The notes beneath the pieces were generated by a model. It made no database searches. It was not told the origin of the DNA and worked only from the letters and a program-made list of their open reading frames with translations. From assembly GCA_041859875.1 (NCBI GenBank), contig JBFLFY010000030.1, positions 1-18,831 on the forward strand: a stretch of DNA of 18,831 nt, given 5' to 3'. This DNA is from Thermocaproicibacter sp041859875. Lineage in GTDB: Bacteria > Bacillota > Clostridia > Oscillospirales > Acutalibacteraceae. Made by a program: the position numbers and the translations under genes. This document shows positions 7,613-14,164 of this stretch, piece by piece. Positions within the stretch are counted from its first letter, which is position 1; every line of letters begins with the position of its first letter.

Positions 7613-8764
7613 TTAAGGCGTGCCGCCGCCCAGCTCATCATAGAAAAGCAAAGCGAAAAACAATACGGGAACATCCTTCAGAACCCGTGGGTCGTAACCT
7701 GTTTTCTTTTTTAATTTGTTCAGTTGGTACTGAACCGTATTTTTATGTACAAAGAGGGTTTGGGCGGTTTTCCCAATGGAGCCGTTGTACTGAAAATAGG
7801 TGTGAAGCAGTGTGACCCATTCGGTAATTTCCTTTTGGGTGCAGTGGCGGAAGATGTTTCCGAGGTACTCTTTTTTCAGCGAGTTCGGGATTTCTTCCGT
7901 AAACATTTCAACATTAATTTCATCGTAAAACTGAAAAGACCGGTTTTTCAGCACATTGCACGCACGCAGCGCTTTCAAAGCCTTTTGGTAGGAAGAGTGA
8001 ATCATAAGGTAGCTTTCCGGTTCACTGTCAATTCCAATAATCAGGGGATCTGAGGGGAACAGAGCCGTGATTTGCTGCAAAAGGCCTTGCACAATCTCCA
8101 GAAGCTGCTGGTTTGTCAGTTCGCCCAAAATACAGACGAGGCAGGAGTTGACCTGCAGAAGCAGATTGGTCCTTTTCTCCAGCAGCAGGGAAAGTTCGCG
8201 GTAAATTTTTTCAAGTTTCCGCTGGTCGTCTGTGCTTTTGTATTCATTGATATTTGCCACAGCAAGAATCATGGTGCGGTGCTTGCCGGTAATGTCCAGC
8301 CCAAATGACAAGCCGCGGCTGATAAATTCCGGCGTGATTTTGCTTGCGTTTCCTAAAATCCAGTCTTCCAGAAAGCGAGTTTTCAGCATTTGGTTTAAAT
8401 TCTGCTGCTCTTTCATATAATTTGCCCACAGCATAATTTCCGTCATTTTTTTTATGATTTTGCCGTACCGCATCACTTCTTCCGAAGCTCCGGTAACGCC
8501 CACAACGCCCACGATTTCCTCTTGAAAAAGAATCGGAAGGTTAATTCCTGGGCAGCTTCCGGTATACTCGGAAGAGCTGTTTATTACCAGCATTTCCAGC
8601 CGTTTGTCTATGATTTGCTTTGCTCCTTCATGAAAAGTCCCAAGCCGGCTGGAATCCGTGCTTCCAATAATGATTCCGTTTTGATCCATAATGTTGACGT
8701 TCTGCTGTATGATGGTACTGATTTCCGTGACGGTTTTCATTGCCTGCTGTTTGGAAATGTGCAT
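7613..8764 (-). CDS. cdaR: CdaR-family sugar-diacid/glycerate regulator
   Basis: Transcription regulator of the CdaR (sugar diacid recognition) family, which in E. coli activates glucarate, galactarate and glycerate genes in response to the acid. The N-terminal ~130 residues form the diacid-recognition domain (ISTIIQQNVNIMDQNGIIIGSTD, GTFHEGA, LPILFQEEIVGVVGVTG). The middle is a GGDEF-like region typical of the CdaR/PucR group. The C-terminus is a PucR-type helix-turn-helix (YFQYNGSIGKTAQTLFVHKNTVQYQL). The start at 8764 (MHISKQQ) is preferred to an in-frame ATG nine codons earlier because AAGGGGAAA lies just upstream; it gives 383 residues, close to the E. coli protein. It lies directly upstream of gntP and glxK, its probable targets, and has its own promoter and a leader palindrome. 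Confidence 0.92.
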   Translation of the reverse strand: MHISKQQAMKTVTEISTIIQQNVNIMDQNGIIIGSTDSSRLGTFHEGAKQIIDKRLEMLVINSSSEYTGSCPGINLPILFQEEIVGVVGVTGASEEVMRYGKIIKKMTEIMLWANYMKEQQNLNQMLKTRFLEDWILGNASKITPEFISRGLSFGLDITGKHRTMILAVANINEYKSTDDQRKLEKIYRELSLLLEKRTNLLLQVNSCLVCILGELTNQQLLEIVQGLLQQITALFPSDPLIIGIDSEPESYLMIHSSYQKALKALRACNVLKNRSFQFYDEINVEMFTEEIPNSLKKEYLGNIFRHCTQKEITEWVTLLHTYFQYNGSIGKTAQTLFVHKNTVQYQLNKLKKKTGYDPRVLKDVPVLFFALLFYDELGGGTP

Positions 8765-8801
8765 CTTTTGCTTTCCCCTTTGCTGCATCATTTACTGCAT
8801 C

Positions 8802-8821
8802 TTTTGTTTCACGAAACAAAA
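8802..8821. promoter_or_regulatory. Palindrome in the cdaR leader, candidate autoregulatory operator
   Basis: TTTTGTTTCACGAAACAAAA is a 20-bp dyad with only the central pair unmatched, about 30-47 bases downstream of the predicted cdaR start. It could bind a dimeric regulator or fold as a leader hairpin. Confidence 0.5.
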
Positions 8822-8855
8822 TTAAGGCGGCTTTGCGCTGATGCCGCTCCCTTTT

Positions 8856-8884
8856 ATTGTAGTTTGGGACGGAAGCCTTTTCAA
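8856..8884 (-). promoter_or_regulatory. Predicted sigma-A promoter of cdaR
   Basis: Minus-strand TTGAAA (-35, 8884-8879), a 17-base spacer and TACAAT (-10, 8861-8856). The predicted start near 8849 gives a leader of about 85 bases. Confidence 0.7.
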
Positions 8885-8919
8885 GAGCTTGTGCCAAACA
8901 GAAAATCAGGGTATTAGAA

Positions 8920-8966
8920 AGCCCCCAGGTAAAAGCTGTACGAAAAAACGGCTTTGCCTGAGGGCT
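8920..8966 (-). terminator. Hairpin terminator candidate downstream of the histidine kinase
   Basis: On the minus strand, AGCCCTCAGGCAAAGC pairs with GCTTTTACCTGGGGGCT around a 13-14-base loop, then TTTCTAATACCCTGATTTTC. The uridine run is short and interrupted. It is about 240 bases past the kinase stop, and just upstream of the cdaR promoter it could shield. Confidence 0.5.
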
Positions 8967-9205
8967 GCCTTTCAAAACGATAGGGCTGTCCTTTGCTTTT
9001 CAAAAAGATTACCACAATTTTACGGAACTTGCCTATTCCAAGGGCTTGCAAAAAAATATACTGGAGTCAAGAATCAGGCGAAAAGCGGAGGGAGGAATCC
9101 TGCGGTGAAACAGCATAGAAAAAACTGTATCCGGATGCTTATCATCTATATGCAGATCTTTTTTGTTTTTTGTTCCATTCTGTTAAAAAAGCTTTTGGCT
9201 GCTGG
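8967..9205. other. Intergenic stretch after the histidine kinase, no gene seen
   Basis: With the hairpin and promoter next to it, this makes a gap of about 440 bases between the histidine kinase and cdaR. A plus-strand open frame spans it but lacks protein-like composition or any family motif. I see no RNA gene or small peptide gene. Confidence 0.5.
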
Positions 9206-10576
9206 CTAGCGGATTGGAATTTCAATGGTTACCTGCCCGCCGCCGGTGGCCTTTGAGTTGGCAATGGAAAGAGCGCCGCCGTGCTGCTTTGCGACGGATT
9301 TTGCAATAAAAAGGCCCATCCCAAAATGGCTGCGGGAAGAGCGGCTTTTGTCGCCCATATAAAACTGTGTGGAAGCCTGCTTTAAATCCTCAGGAGAAAA
9401 TCCCTTGCCGCTGTCGGTAACCTGAAAACGAAGCGAACCGCCGACGCTTTCGGCGGCTAATTTAATTTTTCCGCACTCGGGAGTGAACTCGGCCGCATTG
9501 GAAACAGCATTAACGACAGCACGTTCCAGCAAATCGGAATCCGCCAAAAACGTTTCGGGCAGGCTGTTCCAGCTGAATACGACCGAAATCTGCTTTGGCG
9601 CGGCAAGGCCGTTTGTCTGTTCTTCCAGTTCTTTTATAAACCGTTCAGTTTGCACTTTGACTGGATGAAGGGAGAAGCCGGATTCTGCTTTCGTTAAATC
9701 AATCAGCGCGGTAAGGTACTGCTCCATGCGCTTTGAATTTTTCAAAATATGAAAAATATATTCGCGCTGCTTTTCGGTTACCCCGGAATCGCCGAGGAGC
9801 TCCGCATTGCCCCGTATAATGGTAAGAGGAGTTCGGATGTCGTGGGCCAGCGCAGAAGTCTGTTCCCGTTTCGTTTGTTCCATGCGCCATTGTTTTTCCA
9901 AAGAGCGGCTGAGTTCCTCTTTCATGTCGGAAAGAGAAGCAAGAATATGGTTAAATTCTTTGATGCCGGAATGCCCAACTTCAAAATCAAGGTCTTGCCC
10001 GCGGATTTTCTGCGTGGCTTCCAGTACGGGGTGCAGATGCCGCTTTAACTTTCGCACAAATAAGCTCGTTACGAGGAAGCACCCGAAGAGGCAGTTAATT
10101 ACCGTCACAGCGGTAAGCAGCGTTTCCGGCGCTGGGAAGAAGCGCTGCATCCATTTGTCCCGGTACTGGGAACCGATGTGGTAATGCAGAATACAAATGC
10201 CGTCGCTGCGCCGAATCATCAGGTAGCAGTCGTCTGGCGTTCGCGGTGTGTACGTTCCTTTTGAATAGCCGACCGCGTTTTGAATTTCGTCTTTTCCCAT
10301 ATTGCTTTGCAGAACCGCACGGCTTTCGGAAAGAAAAACATAGGCGCAGGAGGCGGGGACCTGCTTCGGGTCGAATGGATGGGCGGCAGCAATCGCTGCT
10401 TCCGCGTCTTTTGCCTGTATTTCACTGGAGTTTGCGTAGGTGTACAGCCCCGCCTGCATCCCAACGGAAAAAAGAGCGTACGGAATTACAGCCGCAGTAA
10501 TCAGAGCCAAAACAGTAGCTAGTAAATACTGCACAAAGACCAGCTTCAGGGACGATTCATGTTTTTTTACTGCCAT
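9206..10576 (-). CDS. Sensor histidine kinase of the immunity module
   Basis: Membrane sensor kinase, 456 residues, expected to detect a peptide antibiotic or envelope signal and phosphorylate the adjacent response regulator. Order: TM1 at about 13-38, an extracytoplasmic domain at about 41-148, TM2 at about 152-174, a HAMP-like linker to about 225, and HisKA with the phospho-acceptor His245 in ALAHDIRTPLT. The ATPase domain follows, with an N-box (VVNAVSNAAEF, about 354-364), DSGKGF (388-393) and FGMGLF (418-423). All kinase motifs are present. Its ATG lies inside the end of the regulator gene (10-base overlap), implying translational coupling. Position beside lantibiotic-immunity transporter genes suggests a NisK/SpaK- or CprK-like role; the ligand is unknown. 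Confidence 0.93.
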   Translation of the reverse strand: MAVKKHESSLKLVFVQYLLATVLALITAAVIPYALFSVGMQAGLYTYANSSEIQAKDAEAAIAAAHPFDPKQVPASCAYVFLSESRAVLQSNMGKDEIQNAVGYSKGTYTPRTPDDCYLMIRRSDGICILHYHIGSQYRDKWMQRFFPAPETLLTAVTVINCLFGCFLVTSLFVRKLKRHLHPVLEATQKIRGQDLDFEVGHSGIKEFNHILASLSDMKEELSRSLEKQWRMEQTKREQTSALAHDIRTPLTIIRGNAELLGDSGVTEKQREYIFHILKNSKRMEQYLTALIDLTKAESGFSLHPVKVQTERFIKELEEQTNGLAAPKQISVVFSWNSLPETFLADSDLLERAVVNAVSNAAEFTPECGKIKLAAESVGGSLRFQVTDSGKGFSPEDLKQASTQFYMGDKSRSSRSHFGMGLFIAKSVAKQHGGALSIANSKATGGGQVTIEIPIR

Positions 10577-11235
10577 TTATACCCAATCCCCCATACGGTT
10601 ACAATCGGGGAAAGGCCGTACACCGCCAGCTTTGCCCGAAGATTCTTTACATGAGCCGCTATGGTGGAAGGGTCGCTTTCACCGTCATAGCCAAAAACGG
10701 TTTCATAAATCTGGTCCTTTGAAAAGACCTGCCCCCGGTTCTTGGCCAGAAATTCGCAGATGCTGTATTCACTTTTTGTGAGTGGAATGACGTGATTTTC
10801 GACGCTTATTTCTTTTGCGGAAAGGTCAAACCGCGCGCCGGATGCACAGAGGATACTGTGCTTTTCCCGCTTTTCCCTGCGCAGGTGGGCGTTTACTCTT
10901 GCCCGCAGTTCCCCGGTGCCGAACGGTTTCGTAATATAATCATCCGCGCCTAAATCAAGGCCGTTCATAATATCTGTTTCCATGGTTTTTGCGGTCAGAA
11001 ACAGAATGGGGCAGTCCACCGTTGCCCGGATTTTTCTGCAGAACGAAAAACCATCGGTTCCCGGCATCATAACATCGAGCAGGATAAGGTCATATTCTGC
11101 AATGTCATCGGGCTTTACCTGGTCTGCGCCCAGAGCAGCTGTTACAATGTGATGGTCTTTTTCCAGAGAATCTTTCACTAAGGCCAGAATTTCCGGCTCA
11201 TCGTCAACTACAAGAATTTTTGCCAGCAGGCTCAC
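10567..11235 (-). CDS. OmpR-family response regulator
   Basis: DNA-binding response regulator, 222 residues. The receiver domain has acidic residues D11 and D12, phospho-acceptor D54 (LILLDVMMPG), T81 and K103 (YITKPFG). The C-terminal winged helix ends with VWGIGYKW, typical of OmpR/PhoB regulators. It is probably phosphorylated by the overlapping kinase and likely controls the upstream transporter genes. The start is uncertain. The GTG at 11235 has GAGGGA almost touching it, which is poor spacing; a CTG two or three codons later would be better spaced, or the real ribosome binding site is weak. It has its own promoter at 11260-11288, so the two-component genes can be expressed apart from the transporter. 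Confidence 0.93.
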   Translation of the reverse strand: MSLLAKILVVDDEPEILALVKDSLEKDHHIVTAALGADQVKPDDIAEYDLILLDVMMPGTDGFSFCRKIRATVDCPILFLTAKTMETDIMNGLDLGADDYITKPFGTGELRARVNAHLRREKREKHSILCASGARFDLSAKEISVENHVIPLTKSEYSICEFLAKNRGQVFSKDQIYETVFGYDGESDPSTIAAHVKNLRAKLAVYGLSPIVTVWGIGYKWQ

Positions 11236-11259
11236 TCCCTCTTCTTTTGGCTAAAATTC

Positions 11260-11288
11260 AGTATAACGGGAAATCACGCCTAAGGCAA
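11260..11288 (-). promoter_or_regulatory. Predicted promoter of the response regulator-kinase pair
   Basis: Minus-strand TTGCCT (-35, 11288-11283), a 17-base spacer and TATACT (-10, 11265-11260). It lies in the 72-base gap after the immunity-protein gene. No terminator is evident in the gap, so read-through from the transporter genes is also likely. Confidence 0.65.
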
Positions 11289-11307
11289 GCGTGCAGGCTG
11301 GCGAAAG

Positions 11308-11835
11308 CTAATTGTCCGGCTGCAACTGCACGGCGGATTCATTCTTTGTGACCTTGCATACCGGCACGGCCTGAAACATTCCTTTGTCGAGGCCTACGGC
11401 AATCGCGCTGTGTTCATCCGTCTTTTTTATGGAAAACACCGTGAAGTATGTTACAACGTATTTTGCACCCTGCGGCAGATGCTTTTTCAGTTCGTCCACC
11501 TGTGATGCGGAATCTACGTCGGCCTTCACTTCTTTTAGCACACGGCACTGGCCATCCAGAATGGCAATTTTCCGGAAGACACCGTTCCACCCGCCCAGCT
11601 GGGCATCCGGAACGGGCTTATTCAGAATCTGGTACAGAGTGCCTTCGTATTCAATCTGCGTGCCGTTTTTAGGGTTTACGGTACAGACTGCTTTATTCCG
11701 GTTCCGAAACTGGCTGTACTGCTCAATGGCGGCGTTCCCAATGGCACGTCCCGCAAACACCGCAATCAGTACCAAAACTAGGGCAACGGACAACAGAACT
11801 GTCAGCAGCTTATGCTTTCGAAGAAAATCAGTCAT
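11308..11835 (-). CDS. NisI/SpaI-like lantibiotic immunity protein, membrane-anchored
   Basis: A 175-residue protein with one N-terminal membrane segment (about 8-28) and an extracytoplasmic domain resembling the C-terminal domain of NisI and SpaI, which capture the lantibiotic at the cell surface. The similar stretch runs IEYEGTLYQILNKPV...LGGW...IAILD...FSIKKTDEHSAIAVGL; NisI has the same pattern around its I.Y.G..Y.I and LG motifs. Unlike NisI and SpaI there is no lipobox cysteine after the hydrophobic segment, so it is probably held by the membrane helix. The start at 11835 (MTDFLRK) overlaps the permease stop by eight bases; a longer in-frame start at 11943 would lie inside the permease gene and is unlikely. 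The family call is by eye and moderately firm. Confidence 0.72.
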   Translation of the reverse strand: MTDFLRKHKLLTVLLSVALVLVLIAVFAGRAIGNAAIEQYSQFRNRNKAVCTVNPKNGTQIEYEGTLYQILNKPVPDAQLGGWNGVFRKIAILDGQCRVLKEVKADVDSASQVDELKKHLPQGAKYVVTYFTVFSIKKTDEHSAIAVGLDKGMFQAVPVCKVTKNESAVQLQPDN

Positions 11836-12568
11836 AGGTTTTCCTTCCTTCCCAGTTCCGGAACCAGAGAAGCACCAGAACCAAAGCGATTCCCGTTGCC
11901 GGTACTGCAAACAGGAGGCCTTTCTGTATTTCCGCAGGACCAAAACTCTTTGTGGGGTTCAGCCATGTGAAAACCAGGCTGTCTGCAAAACGCGCACTCC
12001 AGGTGCAGGGAAGGAAGTACCAGATTCGGTCCCCCAGCCCGGTCAATGCCAAAGAAGAAAGCAGGCTTTCCACAATGCCTAACCCGATGGATGCGCCTCT
12101 GCCCGACTTCAGGCTGACAAACAGATGCAGAATGTAGAGGAAGAGGCTTCCCGCAGCCAGCAGAGCTGCGGCTTTTCCGTAGACAGACGGCGGAGCATAT
12201 TGGAAGTTCACGGCAAAAACGGCAATGGCAAGCGCAATGGAACAGATGCCCAGCAAAAACAGAACCGTCAGCTTGCTGAACCACACGACGGCCCGCGATT
12301 TTACGCCGCAAAGCAGGTTTTGAAAGCTGCCTGCCTGGCCTTCCTGCTCGATGGCTTTGCTGCACACCAGGCTGATAATCAGCGGAAAAGAAACACCAAT
12401 CAATTCAAAATACGCGCTGATTTTGGCGCTTGGTTTCCATGGAGAGACGGTATAGTAGGCCAAAAAAGCAGCGGCAATCCCCAGCGGAAGCAGCAGATGA
12501 ATCAAAAGCATGGAAGTGTGCCGAAATTTATAAAAATCTGCGTGGATACAGTGGAAAAAAGAACGCAT
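11828..12568 (-). CDS. Lantibiotic-immunity ABC permease, MutG/LanG-like
   Basis: Membrane subunit (246 residues, about six helices) of an ABC-2 type exporter that removes lantibiotics from the cytoplasmic membrane. The N-terminus MRSFFHCIHADFYKFRHTS followed by a long helix, and GRGASIGLGIVESLLSSLALTGLGDRIWYFLPCTW in the second half, are typical of MutG/LanG-type subunits. AGGAGG lies seven bases upstream of the ATG, inside the end of the preceding permease gene, and only one base separates that stop from this start. This indicates one operon with the partner permease and ATPase. Confidence 0.85.
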   Translation of the reverse strand: MRSFFHCIHADFYKFRHTSMLLIHLLLPLGIAAAFLAYYTVSPWKPSAKISAYFELIGVSFPLIISLVCSKAIEQEGQAGSFQNLLCGVKSRAVVWFSKLTVLFLLGICSIALAIAVFAVNFQYAPPSVYGKAAALLAAGSLFLYILHLFVSLKSGRGASIGLGIVESLLSSLALTGLGDRIWYFLPCTWSARFADSLVFTWLNPTKSFGPAEIQKGLLFAVPATGIALVLVLLWFRNWEGRKTYD

Positions 12569-12569
12569 T

Positions 12570-13301
12570 TTATTTGACCTCCTGCTTCGGAAACCATTGA
12601 GCTGTTACAAACAGCAGCAGGGCAAACAGCACAATGGAGAGAGCAATGCCAATGGGAATCACTCCGGCATTGAGCAGCGGATCTCCGGGTGCAGCCATAA
12701 CGCCCTGCGGCAGAATTCCGAGTACCGGGCACATCAGTCTGGCAGACCAACTGTACGGGCACGCCCACCACCACGATTTGCCGGCGCCCAGAATCTCCAG
12801 CGCAATCCCGCCGCAAAAGTTTAGAAAAACGGTCGGCAGCAGGCCGAATTTTTTGGAAAGGAAAAGGCAAAGGGGAATTTGCCAAAGCGCAGTGAGAAAC
12901 AGAATCGCTGTGGCGGAAATTACCTGAACGGCAGAAATACCGGAAGAAGTATTGTAAAGAACCATTCCAATGAGTATTCCGGCAAGATGAATCAGGTTGG
13001 CAGCAGCGAAATAGACCGCAATCAGCGCAACCTTTGCAACCCAGATTCTTTTTAAATTGACCGGCAGGGCAAACACAGCCCTGTAGCGCAGTTTCTTTTC
13101 TTCATATTGGTTTACAAGGGCCGACAGCAGTGTGAGGAACCCCGGAAGAATCATGCAGTACCACCAGTTGTAGCCGTTTTCCACAAAATACCGCCCCGAA
13201 AGGAGCGCAAGCAGAATCATGACGACCGGTGCAGTCAGGACAAGCCTTTTGGCAAATGTGCTTTTGCATTTCATGTTTTCGGCTTTCAGATAATTCGGCA
13301 T
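12570..13301 (-). CDS. Lantibiotic-immunity ABC permease, MutE/EpiE/LanE-like
   Basis: Second membrane subunit of the exporter, about 243 residues with six predicted helices. Its N-terminus (YLKAENMKCKSTFAKRLVLTAPVV) and the tract WWWACPYSWSARLMCPVLGILPQG match the pattern of EpiE/MutE-family subunits. It probably pairs with the MutG-like subunit as a heterodimer. The ATG at 13301 lies one base after the ATPase stop; a GTG at 13310 overlapping the ATPase end by eight bases is an alternative start, and neither has a clearly better ribosome binding site. Gene packing supports co-translation with the ATPase. Confidence 0.85.
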   Translation of the reverse strand: MPNYLKAENMKCKSTFAKRLVLTAPVVMILLALLSGRYFVENGYNWWYCMILPGFLTLLSALVNQYEEKKLRYRAVFALPVNLKRIWVAKVALIAVYFAAANLIHLAGILIGMVLYNTSSGISAVQVISATAILFLTALWQIPLCLFLSKKFGLLPTVFLNFCGGIALEILGAGKSWWWACPYSWSARLMCPVLGILPQGVMAAPGDPLLNAGVIPIGIALSIVLFALLLFVTAQWFPKQEVK

Positions 13302-13302
13302 C

Positions 13303-14010
13303 TCAGGCACCTGCCTTTTTGCTTTTGGCGACGACTTCCATGAAAAGCGATTCCAGGCTTTCGCCGGGGTTTATCTGAGCTTCATAGCCAAGAACCCCAT
13401 TGCTGATGATGCCAATATGGTCGGCAATCAGCTCCACTTCAGACAGGATGTGGCTTGAAAGGATGACGGTGATGCCCTGCTCCGGGAACGAGCGGATCAG
13501 GTTTCGCAGATCCTGTATGCCAATGGGGTCAAGGCCGTTCGTAGGTTCGTCAAGAATCAGAAGTTTTGGGTAATTGAGCAGGGCAATGGCAATGCCCAGG
13601 CGCTGCTTCATTCCCATGGAAAACTGCCCGGCGCATTTTTTCCCGGTGTTCGTCAGGTCCACTGTCTTTAAAACCTCGTCAATCCGGGAATCGGGAAGGC
13701 CCAGAAGAAGGGTGCGCACTTTCAGGTTTTCCCTTGCCGTAAGGTTTTCATAAAGCGGCGGGGATTCAATTAGCGCGCCAATGTCGTTCAGGTCATTTCT
13801 GCTCCACGGGTGTCCCTCAAAGAGAATTTCACCGGATGTTTTATGGAACATCCCGGTAATCATTTTTAAAGTGGTGGATTTTCCGGCTCCATTTGGGCCG
13901 AGCAGGCCATAAACCGAGTTTTTCTGAATCGAAATGGAAATGTTGTTTACGGCACGCTGTTTTTCAAAAGTCTTGCAAAGGTTCTTGGTTTGCAGAATGT
14001 AGTCTGCCAT
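13303..14010 (-). CDS. Lantibiotic-protection ABC transporter ATPase, LanF/BcrA-like
   Basis: ATP-binding subunit (235 residues) powering the MutE/MutG-like permeases; such LanFEG pumps expel lantibiotics from the membrane. Visible motifs: Walker A GPNGAGKST (38-46), signature SMGMKQR (131-137) in place of LSGGQ as usual in the BcrA/LanF group, Walker B LLILDEPTNGLDP (about 150-162) and the H-loop His187 in SSHILSE. The start at 14010 (MADYILQ) was chosen because AAAAGGATG lies eight bases upstream; longer in-frame starts run towards the terminator. It is first in the FEG-I gene order. The relation to CprABC of Clostridioides difficile is plausible from layout, but the peptide handled is unknown. 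Confidence 0.9.
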   Translation of the reverse strand: MADYILQTKNLCKTFEKQRAVNNISISIQKNSVYGLLGPNGAGKSTTLKMITGMFHKTSGEILFEGHPWSRNDLNDIGALIESPPLYENLTARENLKVRTLLLGLPDSRIDEVLKTVDLTNTGKKCAGQFSMGMKQRLGIAIALLNYPKLLILDEPTNGLDPIGIQDLRNLIRSFPEQGITVILSSHILSEVELIADHIGIISNGVLGYEAQINPGESLESLFMEVVAKSKKAGA

Positions 14011-14041
14011 GTTCATCATCCTTTTTTTAAGTTCATGGCAA

Positions 14042-14075
14042 ACAGTACGCCCTGTTTTTGAAGATTCCATAAAGA
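14042..14075 (-). promoter_or_regulatory. NisR-box-like TCT-N8-TCT element and weak -10 upstream of the immunity operon
   Basis: The minus strand reads TCT-TTATGGAA-TCT (14075-14062), then 14 bases, then TACTGT (14047-14042) as a weak -10. The known NisR-controlled promoters have TCT-N8-TCT a similar distance before the -10. The box is also set in a loose dyad, TTTTTGAA...TTCAAAAA (14055-14084). Short motifs like this occur by chance, so this is only a candidate site for the local response regulator. Confidence 0.4.
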
Positions 14076-14098
14076 TTTCAAAAAAATCATGGATGCCG

Positions 14099-14141
14099 AA
14101 AGGCCGCCTGCCATAGCGCTATGCTATGACAGGCGGCCTTT
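14099..14141 (-). terminator. Strong terminator after the ROK regulator gene
   Basis: Two 19-base arms (14099-14117 and 14123-14141) with one mismatch around a 5-base loop, with a stem beginning AAAGGCCGCCTG. It lies 24 bases past the ROK stop codon. It ends in CCTTT on the minus strand, and a longer T run comes about ten bases later. It separates the ROK gene from the immunity operon. Confidence 0.8.
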
Positions 14142-14164
14142 CGTTTTCCTGCAGCAGAGGAGGA

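Noticed and set aside
8841..9209. Plus-strand open frame of 122 codons between cdaR and the histidine kinase
   Set aside because: It crosses the cdaR promoter and a terminator-like hairpin, shows no protein-like composition and has no family motif.
11836..11943. Longer start for the NisI/SpaI-like gene
   Set aside because: It would place 36 extra residues inside the permease gene; MTDFLRKHK at 11835 with an upstream GGAAGG fits better.
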